Positions 7,551-15,073 of a stretch of 35,611 nt of DNA are shown piece by piece. This DNA comes from Verrucomicrobia subdivision 6 bacterium (lineage in GTDB: Bacteria; Verrucomicrobiota; Verrucomicrobiia; Methylacidiphilales; Verrucolacustridaceae). Position 1 is the first letter of the stretch. Each line of letters begins with the position of its first letter. Where the stretch lies: NCBI GenBank assembly GCA_945874125.1, contig CAMCFB010000010.1, positions 1 through 35,611 of the forward strand. Reading direction: 5' to 3'. Made by a program: the position numbers and the translations under genes. The notes beneath the pieces were generated by a model, which saw nothing but the letters and a program-made list of their open reading frames with translations, had not been told where the DNA came from and searched no databases.

Positions 7551-7588
7551 GGGGGCGCAGCTCTGAACAGGAGTTGCGCCCCTCTTTT
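7551..7588 (+). terminator. Strong intrinsic terminator, probably bidirectional
   Basis: GGGGCGCAGCTC (7552-7563) pairs with GAGTTGCGCCCC (7571-7582), one G-T pair, 7-base loop, followed by TCTTTT. On the minus strand the stem is followed by CTTTCC, so it may also end the lptF/G transcript that stops at 7591. Confidence 0.8.
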
Positions 7589-7590
7589 GA

Positions 7591-8712
7591 TTAGCTCTGC
7601 TGAAAGTTCGCCCGCCAAAGCAGAAAAAAGCCGTAGGCCTGGAGCACAAGATTAGGCAACCAGACGATCAACTCCGGATAAGCCCCGCCACGATTCTTCA
7701 GCCCTTCGGCCAAGAGAATCAACGCGTAATAAGCCATCACTAGAAAGAAGCTGATCACCACGCCAACCGAGGTCTCTTTTCGTTGCACCCGTATTCCCAG
7801 CGGAATTCCCACCAGCAAAAGGGTGAAGGGCGCCAAAGCAAAGCTGATCCTTTTTTGCATTTCTGTCAGCATCGGATAAATCTGCTTGGGATCCACATAT
7901 CCCTCGACCGGACTCAGAATCCGATTCGTCAGATCTCCCAAGCCCGCGATTCGAATATCTTTCATGTCGTCGGGATTCAAAAAACTTCTCAGAGAGATCT
8001 TCAGGGGCAACTGATCCGCACTCAGCCCCGCTCGTATTCCATTTAAATCCGCCGCGTTTTCACCGCGCTCTTCCTGCCTAGCCTTTTGCAAGGTGATCGT
8101 CAGGCTTAGATCATCTAAGTCGGCCGAGAGCGAGCCCTTCTCCGCCCGAATGTTTCTTCGCGGAACTCCGTTCGGATCCAGTTCCCAGATGTTAATGTCG
8201 GTCAGGTCCGTCCCGTTCTTCTTTCCAATATAGATCCGATATCCAGGAAATCGGTCCATCGCCTCCCCCGCCCGAATCAGAAAGGCAGGATTATCTCGTC
8301 CAATATCCAGCAGGACCGACTTAAATTTCTGCAGGGTCAGTGGCACGACCACCGCGTTGTTGTAAAAGCAGATGCCCGATAGAAACAGGCCGAACAAAAT
8401 CACGGGGGCGACCAAGGGAATTAACCCAATCCCCGCCGCTCGGATGGCCTGCAACTCCAAATCCTGCGACATCCTGCCAAAGACAATCAGCGCTGCCACC
8501 AGAATCCCCCACGGCATGGTAAAGGTCAGCGCCTGGGGGATCAAAAGCCCAACCATTTTGAAGATGAGCGCAATCGGCAGCTCATCATTCACCAGGAGCT
8601 CAAAAATTTGTTTAAAAGCGTTTCCCAAAACAATAATTAGGGAGAGCACCGCCACCGCCCCAAAGGTAGCCGCCATCATTTGGCCGGTTAAATATCGGTA
8701 CAGAATTGTCAT
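7591..8712 (-). CDS. LptF/LptG-family permease (lipopolysaccharide export)
   Basis: A 373-aa YjgP/YjgQ (LptF/LptG) protein. I place the start at ATG 8710-8712 (MTILYRYLTGQMM), not at the 8781 start of the track. It forms an ATGA overlap with the stop of the upstream glycosyltransferase gene and gives the canonical N-terminus (xILxRYLxxQ). Three hydrophobic segments lie in the first 130 residues, then a periplasmic beta-jellyroll-like domain (FPGYRIYIGKKNG, NIWELDPNG). Three C-terminal helices follow, starting near RISFALAPFTLLLVGIPLG. The family forms the inner-membrane part of the Lpt bridge that extracts LPS. Whether it is LptF or LptG cannot be decided. The partner permease is not in the window. 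Confidence 0.88.
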   Translation of the reverse strand: MTILYRYLTGQMMAATFGAVAVLSLIIVLGNAFKQIFELLVNDELPIALIFKMVGLLIPQALTFTMPWGILVAALIVFGRMSQDLELQAIRAAGIGLIPLVAPVILFGLFLSGICFYNNAVVVPLTLQKFKSVLLDIGRDNPAFLIRAGEAMDRFPGYRIYIGKKNGTDLTDINIWELDPNGVPRRNIRAEKGSLSADLDDLSLTITLQKARQEERGENAADLNGIRAGLSADQLPLKISLRSFLNPDDMKDIRIAGLGDLTNRILSPVEGYVDPKQIYPMLTEMQKRISFALAPFTLLLVGIPLGIRVQRKETSVGVVISFFLVMAYYALILLAEGLKNRGGAYPELIVWLPNLVLQAYGFFLLWRANFQQS

Positions 8713-10220
8713 GGGCTCTGGCGGGTGTACTCCAGCCTGTCCTGCCAAGTGGTCGGTTGTCCACTCTTCAACCCCTTGCACTCATAAAAGTGAAAGGTCG
8801 GACCCGTGGGTTTACCCCAAGTGGACCGACGATAAGTGCCGACCACCCGAACCGTCTCAAAATCTCGCGCGATCGGCGGCAACGGATTCGGCTGCTCGGC
8901 CACATACAACCCCGTGCTTCCGCTGGGAAACTTCTCTCGGTAGCTCGGCCAGATCGAATATTGGGTCATGATCTGCGGCCAATCGGGCGTGAACGCCCGC
9001 GGGCGATCCGGAAGATAAAAAGAGAGCAAACTGGCCGTCTGATACTCGTCGGCGATGACAAAGTCTGCCCCCATCTCCTGCCGGACTTTCTGCGCCTCCC
9101 CGGCCAGATCTCCCCAACCCTTGGCTCGGTCGAGCGGATTATTTTTAAAGTGGATCGGCAAAAAATCGTGCAGCAGCGCCGTTTCCCCTAGGCCGATCAG
9201 AAGCCCCGCCAGCAAGACGCCACGCCACACCTTTCCTCCCTCACTCCACTTCGGCACCGCCCAACCCGCCCCCAGAATTAAACCCGCGACCAGGGCAGGA
9301 GCCGTCCAATTTCCGTTCGCCGTTTTATTGAGACTAATCCATGCGTAGACAAGAAAGAGCGGCCAAAACAGAGTGAGCAGATACTTTTTACCCTCATGGG
9401 CTGTCTTCGTCTCGGCCGGGCGCAATGCCCCAGTCAGCATGATGAGAAAGAGAACGGGAGATACTACGATCGCCTGCAAGAGCCAAAAGCCAGCAAACTT
9501 ACCCCAATTCACCTTGAATCCCCGGTCCAGATCCCCTCCCTCAAAAAGGTGCATCGCTGTAATCCATCCGTAAAAGGCATTCCAGAAAACGATCGGCAGA
9601 GCCAAAATGGCAAACGTTCCCAGAAGCAGAAACATTTTCCCGGAAAGTAGGAGTCGTCGTTTTTCTGGGACAAGCAACAGAAATAGGGCGAAAGAGATCA
9701 GCTCGGCCGCATTGGTGTACTTGGCTTGAAATCCCAGCCCAATCCACAAGCCGGTCAACGCCCACCACCTCTTTTGGTCGGTCTGTACCCCCGACCAGAA
9801 CGACAGCGCCGCCGCCACCCAGAAAAAAACACTCAGCGGATCAATCGTCATCAAAATACTGCCGATGGCAAAAAGAGGCATGACCGAGGCCGCCACCACC
9901 GCGACCAACCCCACTCGCTCGCTGTACATCTTTTGCCCCAAAACAAAAATCATCCACCCCGTCCCCGCCGACAGTAAAACCGCTGGCAGCCTCAACGCCC
10001 AAACATGATCTCCCAGAAGGAGAGTGAAGACTCGAATAACAAACGCCGCCCCCGGTCCTTTCCCATAGTGATTCCAATCCAGTTCACGGCCGCACTCCCA
10101 GTAGTGCGCCTCATCCCCGACCAAATCCAGATGGGGGGCAAACCAGAGCCGAAATAACGTGATCACCCCAATCCAGGACAAAGCCATTCGGGCATCTCGA
10201 CTTTTCGGCCAGAAACTCAT
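8709..10220 (-). CDS. GT39/ArnT-like polytopic glycosyltransferase
   Basis: A 503-aa integral membrane protein with about ten hydrophobic segments in the first 360 residues and a soluble C-terminal part. The first periplasmic loop carries GDEAHYWECG (D36, E37), the acidic motif of ArnT/PMT-type enzymes that use lipid-linked sugar donors. GLGFQAKYT (about 160) is also typical of the family. It likely transfers a sugar to lipid A, other lipids or proteins at the outer face of the inner membrane; acceptor unknown. Translational coupling (ATGA) to the LptF/G gene suggests an envelope-glycolipid role. Confidence 0.85.
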   Translation of the reverse strand: MSFWPKSRDARMALSWIGVITLFRLWFAPHLDLVGDEAHYWECGRELDWNHYGKGPGAAFVIRVFTLLLGDHVWALRLPAVLLSAGTGWMIFVLGQKMYSERVGLVAVVAASVMPLFAIGSILMTIDPLSVFFWVAAALSFWSGVQTDQKRWWALTGLWIGLGFQAKYTNAAELISFALFLLLVPEKRRLLLSGKMFLLLGTFAILALPIVFWNAFYGWITAMHLFEGGDLDRGFKVNWGKFAGFWLLQAIVVSPVLFLIMLTGALRPAETKTAHEGKKYLLTLFWPLFLVYAWISLNKTANGNWTAPALVAGLILGAGWAVPKWSEGGKVWRGVLLAGLLIGLGETALLHDFLPIHFKNNPLDRAKGWGDLAGEAQKVRQEMGADFVIADEYQTASLLSFYLPDRPRAFTPDWPQIMTQYSIWPSYREKFPSGSTGLYVAEQPNPLPPIARDFETVRVVGTYRRSTWGKPTGPTFHFYECKGLKSGQPTTWQDRLEYTRQSP

Positions 10221-10306
10221 TCCCTACTCTATCCACGCACATCCGCTATCGCAAAGATTGTGTGCTTACCATTTGACCCCCGCCCTTTCGCTGGTTGAGT
10301 AAGGAT

Positions 10307-10759
10307 ATGACCCTAGCCCTCAAAATCGACGAACAGATCAAAGAAGCCATGAAAGCCAAGGAGGCCGACCGCCTGGGCGTTCTCCGTATGCTGAAGTCAG
10401 CCATCAAATACGCCGTCATTGAAAAGTATGGGGCGGAAGGGGAGGCCAAGGATGAGGATGTTTTGGCGGCTGTTCGTAAAGAGATCAAGAAACGGCAGGA
10501 CTCGATTGAAGCTTTTGAAAAAGGTGGCCGGCCCGAACAAGCCACCCAAGAAAAAGCCGAGATGAAGATCCTCGAGGCCTATCTTCCGGCCGCCATGTCC
10601 GATTCCGATCTCGAGGCCCTGGTTAAATCGGTCATCGCGGAGCTGGGTGCCACCGACAAAAAAGCCATGGGCGCCGTCATGAAAGCCTGCCAAGCCAAAG
10701 CCGCTGGCCGAGCCGACAACCGAGCGCTCAGTGCCCTCGTCGGCAAACTCTTGCCTTAA
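10307..10759 (+). CDS. GatB/YqeY-domain protein
   Basis: A 150-aa helical protein of the GatB/YqeY family: MTLALKIDEQIKEAMKAK at the start, LGVLRMLKSAIKY, EIKKRQDSIEAFEKGGR, EKAEMKILEAYLPAAMSD and a C-terminal GAVMKA...RADNRALSALV region. This region resembles the tail domain of GatB that binds tRNA in the amidotransferase. Free-standing YqeY proteins are widespread and of uncertain function, probably tRNA-related. I prefer the ATG at 10307; the track start at 10295 is a TTG without a ribosome binding site. Divergent from the glycosyltransferase gene. Confidence 0.9.
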   Translation: MTLALKIDEQIKEAMKAKEADRLGVLRMLKSAIKYAVIEKYGAEGEAKDEDVLAAVRKEIKKRQDSIEAFEKGGRPEQATQEKAEMKILEAYLPAAMSDSDLEALVKSVIAELGATDKKAMGAVMKACQAKAAGRADNRALSALVGKLLP

Positions 10760-10798
10760 CTCGACCCCCTAGCGATAGCCAATTTTAGCCCAGAAATC

Positions 10799-10832
10799 TT
10801 GACATATTTGCATACATATATATGTTTACCAA
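10799..10832 (+). promoter_or_regulatory. Promoter of toxin-antitoxin module 1, apparently leaderless
   Basis: TTGACA at 10799-10804, 16-base spacer, TATGTT at 10821-10826 and only six bases to the ATG at 10833, so transcription should start at or next to the start codon. No Shine-Dalgarno is visible. The perfect palindrome CATATATATG (10815-10824) overlaps the -10 box and is a candidate operator for autorepression by the antitoxin. Confidence 0.65.
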
Positions 10833-11066
10833 ATGAGAACGACCCTCATTTTAGACGATGATGTTTTTGCCAAAGCCAAAAAATCCGCCCAGGAATCGGG
10901 CACATCACTCAGTCACTTCATCTCCGCCACTCTACGTGGCCATCTGCTCTCCAAAAAAAGCCTTCCCGCACTATCTCGTGTTCGAGTTCCCACTTTTCGC
11001 GGTTCCACACTTTCCCATCCGCACCCGTTAGCCGAAATTTCCGAGCTGCGAGACGAAGGTCGCTGA
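10833..11066 (+). CDS. VapB-like antitoxin (module 1)
   Basis: A 77-aa protein starting MRTTLILDDDVFAKAKKSA, a ribbon-helix-helix style N-terminus with the usual beta-strand (TTLILD) followed by two helices (SLSHFISATLRGHLL). The basic, proline-rich C-terminus would wrap the toxin. It ends 3 bases before the PIN toxin gene, the standard antitoxin-toxin order. It should neutralise the downstream nuclease and repress its own promoter. The N-terminus resembles the second antitoxin at 13741-13980 (MRTTLDL). Confidence 0.8.
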   Translation: MRTTLILDDDVFAKAKKSAQESGTSLSHFISATLRGHLLSKKSLPALSRVRVPTFRGSTLSHPHPLAEISELRDEGR

Positions 11067-11069
11067 ATT

Positions 11070-11510
11070 ATGCGCATGCCGGACGTCAACGTCCTGGTCT
11101 ACGCCCATCGCGAGGAAGACCCCGACCACCTCTTCTATCGTCAATGGATGGAGAACCTAATCAACGGCCCTGAACCTTTTGCCCTGTCCCCCCTCGTCGC
11201 GACCGCTTTTGTTCGCATCGTCACTCATCCATCCTTTTCACCTCTACCCACCCCACTCCCTCAAGCCATCAGTGTGATCGACTCGATTCGTTCCTCGCCT
11301 TATCACCGCTCGCCCGGAATGGGTCCTCAACATTGGGCCCTGACCAAACTCCTCTGTGAAAAAACTTCCGCCACCGGAAAACACGTCGCCGATGCCCAGC
11401 ACGCTGCCCTCGCCATCGAAAACGGCTGCACCTGGGTCACCCGAGATCCCGATTTTCAAGAGTTCACGGTCTGGGGGCTCCGTCTCGAAATTCTTGAGCC
11501 CCACCCATAG
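11070..11510 (+). CDS. VapC-like PIN-domain toxin (module 1)
   Basis: A 146-aa PIN-fold ribonuclease. Metal-binding acidic residues are visible in PDVNVLVYA (D5), in HVADAQHAALA and in TRDPDF. The middle RIVTHPSF with downstream Pro-Leu repeats belongs to the VapC subgroup with the WxxxxxFxRIVTHP pattern. VapC toxins cleave tRNA or rRNA and stop growth when freed from the antitoxin. The ATG lies 3 bases after the antitoxin stop. A hairpin terminator follows at 11522. Confidence 0.85.
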   Translation: MRMPDVNVLVYAHREEDPDHLFYRQWMENLINGPEPFALSPLVATAFVRIVTHPSFSPLPTPLPQAISVIDSIRSSPYHRSPGMGPQHWALTKLLCEKTSATGKHVADAQHAALAIENGCTWVTRDPDFQEFTVWGLRLEILEPHP

Positions 11511-11521
11511 TCACCTCATTT

Positions 11522-11554
11522 TGTTTCAGATTTTCTAGTCTGAAACAGAACTTT
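11522..11554 (+). terminator. Probable intrinsic terminator of toxin-antitoxin module 1
   Basis: TGTTTCAGA (11522-11530) pairs perfectly with TCTGAAACA (11539-11547), 8-base loop, followed by GAACTTTT and, further on, a second T-run. Confidence 0.6.
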
Positions 11555-11572
11555 TCCGCTTTTTTAATTTCC

Positions 11573-11968
11573 TCACTGCCCTCGAGGAGTTGGCAAAGAC
11601 TTCGCCTCTTCCACATCGATCCATCCATCCCCATTTGTGTCATGCTTCGCAAAGTTGGTTTTCATCGGCGGAGGTGCCTCCTCCATCGAAATCTTTCCAT
11701 CTCCATTTTTATCAAATCTCTGGATCGGCCCTCCTCGGCTCGACTGGCCCATGCCTCCAGATTTCGCTCCCTGCTTTCCCCCCGCTCCACCCGGCCCTCC
11801 CCCCGGCGGCCCCCGTCGGAAACTCGCATCCGGAGTCCCTTTCAACATCCGCGGATAAAAGGGAAACTCCGCCGTCGCCACATAGTAGTACGTCCCTTCT
11901 GGATATTCGGCGGTCACCCCCGTTTTTCCATTCGCCTCGTCCAGATCCCCTGAACCATGAACGAATTC
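11573..11968 (-). pseudogene. Separated C-terminal part of the YHYH gene (EF-hand tail) behind an in-frame TAG
   Basis: This is the same reading frame as the YHYH gene 11969-12643, continuing after its TAG. Translation directly after the stop gives EFVHGSGDLDEANGKTGV and then TAEYPEGTYYYVATAEFPFYPR, the expected continuation of YHYH-domain proteins. Next come a Gly/Pro-rich linker and two EF-hand calcium loops, DKNGDGKISMEE and DTNGDGWIDVEE. The track's 11917 start is a GTG inside this continuation with no good ribosome binding site. Either the gene is broken by one base change, most simply a Tyr codon to TAG, or the stop is read through, or it is a sequencing error. Codon use and frame are otherwise intact. 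Confidence 0.75.
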
Positions 11969-12643
11969 CTAATCTGCCTCATACGTTCCGTCATAGGTCC
12001 CACCCGGTCCGGCCGAACCAGAAGGTCGCGATCCTTTTTTGAATTGGTAGCTCGATCGATTTTCAGAGGTCTGGGCATAAATCGGAAATCCATCCGCCGC
12101 ATACCCGATCAGCTTCGGATCCCCTTTTCCGCTCAACTCGGAAAGGAGGCCCGTGGGAATTCCGTGGTAGTGATAAGCCCCGTTCGGCTGCACGTGCGCA
12201 AGATTTTGATCTAACCCCAAATTTTTCCCACCTCCAATCGCTTCGATGTGCCATCCCGAATTGCGATCATTCTTCCAATACTCCGCCGTTCCCGGATCGA
12301 TCGGCACACCGTTCACCGCCACTCCAATTGGCTGCTGCTTAACCGGAGTCATCGTGCCGCTGGTTTTCGGCTGAAGGGGCATGCGGAAAGTGTAGCTCTG
12401 GGCTGAAACTGCGTTCGGACACCCCGGACCGGGAAATTGACCCATCTCATGGTTCGGCACCCCGTTGGCCTTGATCACCCGATATCCACCCTCCTCCGTT
12501 ATGCTCACTTGCGGGGCAGGTAAAGAGGATGCTCCCCCCGCTGCCGTCCCAATCTCCTCCACGTGGCCAGGGTGAGCCAGAAGACTTCCCACCAGTGGCC
12601 AGAACAGCCCGACTTGGACTAACCGCAACAGCATGAACTTCAT
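11969..12643 (-). CDS. YHYH-domain secreted protein, truncated by an in-frame TAG
   Basis: 224 aa from ATG 12641-12643 (the track's 12664 start is a TTG). A signal peptide (MKFMLLRLVQVGLFWPLVG ... LLA) is followed by the YHYH domain: YTFRMPLQPK, GVAVNGVPIDPG, the signature GAYHYHGIP and IGYAADGFPIYA. Translation stops at TAG (11969-11971) right after GGTYDGTYEAD, inside a segment where relatives continue. The missing end is present downstream in frame (see 11573-11968). YHYH proteins are secreted and of unknown biochemical role. The truncated product keeps the signature motif but loses the last strands and the EF-hands. Confidence 0.8.
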   Translation of the reverse strand: MKFMLLRLVQVGLFWPLVGSLLAHPGHVEEIGTAAGGASSLPAPQVSITEEGGYRVIKANGVPNHEMGQFPGPGCPNAVSAQSYTFRMPLQPKTSGTMTPVKQQPIGVAVNGVPIDPGTAEYWKNDRNSGWHIEAIGGGKNLGLDQNLAHVQPNGAYHYHGIPTGLLSELSGKGDPKLIGYAADGFPIYAQTSENRSSYQFKKGSRPSGSAGPGGTYDGTYEAD

Positions 12644-12746
12644 CCTATAGTTGAAATTACGCAAAACCCAAAAGGGTTCGCTCTTTTTTTAAACAATTTT
12701 CACGCCCGCACGGAAAGGCTACTCGGCCAGGCTTGGGGATGCCAAA

Positions 12747-13310
12747 TTACCTCTTTTGGGCAGAATCTGGCCCCACCTTCTCCACCGGGAGGTGCACCTC
12801 CGACCTTTTTAGAAACCAGATGACAAAGGGACTATTCCAATACACGGCGTAAGGTTCCCCCACCCGCTTCCACCCCGCTTGCGCCTTCAGCCACTTTTCG
12901 ATTTTTTCCGAATTCTTCGCAAAACTCTCCTTCGAATATCCTCCCCGAATTCCGATCGAAGCCACCACTCTCTCCCTCCTCTCCAACCTTTCCACCCCAC
13001 CCCCCAAACGTAAATCCGACCTCTCGGCTGACTTCGGATCGAGATAAAACACCATCGTCCCTGGCCGGATCCCCGCCTCCACCGGAGTCGTCATCGGCAC
13101 CTGATTTTGCTGAATCGCTTCGAAGAGTTTGCGAAAGAGGCCGTTATTCTCCCGAAAATACTCCCTCTCCGACCTCGCCCGCAACACCACCCCCGCCGGC
13201 AACGTCTTGATCTCACACACTCCCACCTCCGTCATCGGATAGGCCGACTCATACGCTCTCACCGTCTGCGCCACCACCAGAAACCCCCAAGTAATCAATG
13301 CGATTCTCAT
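12747..13310 (-). CDS. SOUL-family heme-binding-like protein with signal peptide
   Basis: A 187-aa protein. The N-terminal signal peptide (MRIALITWGFLVVAQTVRAY) is followed by a SOUL/HBP-type domain with NNGLFRKLFEAIQ, VPMTTPVEAGI (the classical 'k.pMTtPV' motif), SIGIRGGYSKESF, WKRVGEPYAVYWNSP and WFLKRSEVHLPV at the end. SOUL proteins bind heme or other tetrapyrroles; the ligand is not provable here. The ATG overlaps the stop of the toxin gene upstream by four bases (ATGA), so it is translationally coupled to a VapBC module, an unusual partner. Confidence 0.82.
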   Translation of the reverse strand: MRIALITWGFLVVAQTVRAYESAYPMTEVGVCEIKTLPAGVVLRARSEREYFRENNGLFRKLFEAIQQNQVPMTTPVEAGIRPGTMVFYLDPKSAERSDLRLGGGVERLERRERVVASIGIRGGYSKESFAKNSEKIEKWLKAQAGWKRVGEPYAVYWNSPFVIWFLKRSEVHLPVEKVGPDSAQKR

Positions 13311-13744
13311 GATTCCAGCGGATTGATCACCTCCAAAAACGAATACTTCCGAAAATCGGTGTCCACACTATAAATTCGATTCACCCCGTGCTGCCGCAAA
13401 ATCGTGGCCAGATGCGCATCCGAAACCCCATTCCCTCGCAAAGCCATCTTTTCCGTCATTCGCGCGAAATCCTCCGCAAAACTCTCCTCCTCCCCAATCA
13501 CCCGCACCCGAGGCCAGGCCAGAAGGTCCCTCACATTAGCCCATGCTTTTCTCGGATCGAGGGGATGACGAAAAATGGAGGGATGCGTCACGATCCTCTG
13601 GTACCCACAGAGCACCAACCAAGTCAGGCAAAAGAGATCCGGATCCTCCTCTCGCTCCCCTAAAAATTTTTTTGCTGCCTTCTGCTCCGGAGAACCTTCA
13701 TTGGAGGCAAAGACCAGAAGATTCACGTCCACCGAGTAGCTCAT
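13307..13744 (-). CDS. VapC-like PIN-domain toxin (module 2)
   Basis: A 145-aa PIN ribonuclease: YSVDVNLLVFASN at the start (D6), CGYQRIVTHPSIFRHPLDPRKAW in two parts (QRIVTHPS, RHPLDP), GVSDAHLATI and SVDTDF supply the acidic active site. It belongs to the same VapC subgroup as module 1 (shared RIVTHPS). The start overlaps the antitoxin stop by four bases and its own stop overlaps the SOUL gene start by four bases, making a three-gene chain. Confidence 0.87.
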   Translation of the reverse strand: MSYSVDVNLLVFASNEGSPEQKAAKKFLGEREEDPDLFCLTWLVLCGYQRIVTHPSIFRHPLDPRKAWANVRDLLAWPRVRVIGEEESFAEDFARMTEKMALRGNGVSDAHLATILRQHGVNRIYSVDTDFRKYSFLEVINPLES

Positions 13745-13980
13745 CCCTCCCCCATCGCCCGATAAACCGCATCCTTGTCGTGCAGATTAATTTTCGCCCC
13801 CATCGGCTGACTCCGCCACTGCAGCCGCGGCCCGCCCTCCCGCACCCCACTCTTTTTTTTCTCCCTCAACCCCTCCGCCAGAAGCTGCGACGCCAACTCT
13901 CCCAAAGTTCTTCCCTCCCTCTTCTGCCATGCCTTCAACTCCTCCAAAACCGGCTTCGCCAAATCTAAGGTTGTCCTCAT
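13741..13980 (-). CDS. VapB-like antitoxin (module 2)
   Basis: 79 aa from ATG 13978-13980 (MRTTLDLAKPVLEELKAWQK). The track's start at 14004 adds eight residues that overlap the promoter. The sequence shows a beta-strand then two amphipathic helices (RTLGELASQLLAEGLREKK) and a basic C-terminal arm, as in ribbon-helix-helix antitoxins. The four-base overlap with the PIN toxin is typical. The first residues resemble those of the module 1 antitoxin (MRTTLIL), and the promoter geometry is identical. Confidence 0.8.
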   Translation of the reverse strand: MRTTLDLAKPVLEELKAWQKREGRTLGELASQLLAEGLREKKKSGVREGGPRLQWRSQPMGAKINLHDKDAVYRAMGEG

Positions 13981-14014
13981 CCCTACAGGGTACTTTTTTA
14001 GCATCAGATGTCAA
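13981..14014 (-). promoter_or_regulatory. Promoter of toxin-antitoxin module 2, apparently leaderless
   Basis: On the minus strand: TTGACA (14014-14009), 16-base spacer, TACCCT (13992-13987, a weak -10), six bases, then ATG at 13980. This is the same 34-base distance from the -35 box to the ATG as in module 1. The palindrome CCCTGTAGGG (13990-13981) overlaps the predicted start and could be the operator. Confidence 0.5.
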
Positions 14015-14031
14015 ATTGCAATCATCAAACA

Positions 14032-15051
14032 TCAATTTCCCGGGCGTACCAATCTCCCACTGATCGGCCAGGGCAACGGACCCTCCAACGGTCGGTGCGC
14101 CTCCAATAACCCCGTCCCCTCCTCCTTCCCCCGCGCGTAGCTCAACCGCAACATCTCCATCTTCGCGTCGATGTTGTCGATGTGGTGCAACAGAAATGCC
14201 TCGGGCGTTTTCGGGGCGACGGGAGAGCCAAACTCTTTCGTCCCATGGTGAGACGCAATCAGATGCAAGAGATGATCCCGTAGCTCCTCCGACGCTGGCT
14301 TCAACTCCGCCCACGCTTTCCCCTCGGCCAGCTCCCCCTCCCGCCACAACGCATTGGCCACCTCCACCCCCAGCGAAATATGCCCAATCATCTCCCCTCT
14401 CCGACTCGGCACCGAACCAAACCCTCTCTCCCCCGTGTCATTCTCCCAAAGTTTTCCGATGTCGTGAAACAGCACCCCCGCACACAAAAGATCGCCATCC
14501 ACCTCCGGATACAGTGGCGCCAACGCCCGCGCCACCCGCCACATCTGCGTGGTGTGATCCATCAATCCACCTCGTCTGGCGTGATGATTTTTTCTGGCCG
14601 CGGCCGCCCGCCTCCACTTCTCCGCATACTTTTGCAAGGCCCGCTGACAGACCCACCGTAGCCGCGGGTCGTGCATCTCCCCCGCCCACTGCAGACAGCC
14701 GTCCCATGCTTTCTGAATTTGCACTTTCCTCTCCTCCCCCCCGTCAAAAAAAGCCTCCACCTCGTTCGGCTTCAATCCCCGCGCCGACGGACTCTCCACG
14801 TTCGGACCGTAATCACTCGGCCCAAAGACACCCGTCAGCTCCAAGCACTCCCCCACTTCGGCCGATTGAAAGTATTCGTAGGCGCTGGAGCCGGAAAACA
14901 TGTTCAGCCCCAGCCGCTCCGTCTCATCCGCTAACTCCACCCGCAGGAAAGGTTTTCCATTTCGGGCCGTTTGCTCCTTCCGTGCGATCAGCTGGGCCCG
15001 CACCGCCCCTTTGGCCGGGCCGGTTAATTTCGAAAACTCTCGCAGGGTCAT
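14032..15051 (-). CDS. YhaM-like OB-fold/HD-domain 3'-5' exoribonuclease family protein
   Basis: 339 aa from ATG 15049-15051 (MTLREFSKLTG); the track start at 15183 adds an implausible Trp/Arg-rich extension that overlaps the neighbouring small gene. Residues about 10-90 form an OB-type nucleic-acid domain (GAVRAQLIARKEQTARNGKP, VGECLELTGV). Residues about 150-320 form an HD domain with HHARRGGLMDHTTQM, GVLFHDIGK, IGHISLGVEVA, LIASHHGTKEFGSP and LHHIDNIDAKM. This is the domain order of YhaM/CBF1-type metal-dependent exonucleases that degrade RNA and single-stranded DNA ends. The gene lies 22 bases after a small membrane-protein gene on the same strand. Confidence 0.85.
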   Translation of the reverse strand: MTLREFSKLTGPAKGAVRAQLIARKEQTARNGKPFLRVELADETERLGLNMFSGSSAYEYFQSAEVGECLELTGVFGPSDYGPNVESPSARGLKPNEVEAFFDGGEERKVQIQKAWDGCLQWAGEMHDPRLRWVCQRALQKYAEKWRRAAAARKNHHARRGGLMDHTTQMWRVARALAPLYPEVDGDLLCAGVLFHDIGKLWENDTGERGFGSVPSRRGEMIGHISLGVEVANALWREGELAEGKAWAELKPASEELRDHLLHLIASHHGTKEFGSPVAPKTPEAFLLHHIDNIDAKMEMLRLSYARGKEEGTGLLEAHRPLEGPLPWPISGRLVRPGN

Positions 15052-15073
15052 AGGCTGGCCCCGAAGCGATGGA

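Noticed and set aside
14196-15053. 285-aa plus-strand ORF opposite the YhaM-like gene
   Set aside because: Pro/Ser/Arg-rich antisense translation without domains; the minus-strand OB/HD protein is clear.
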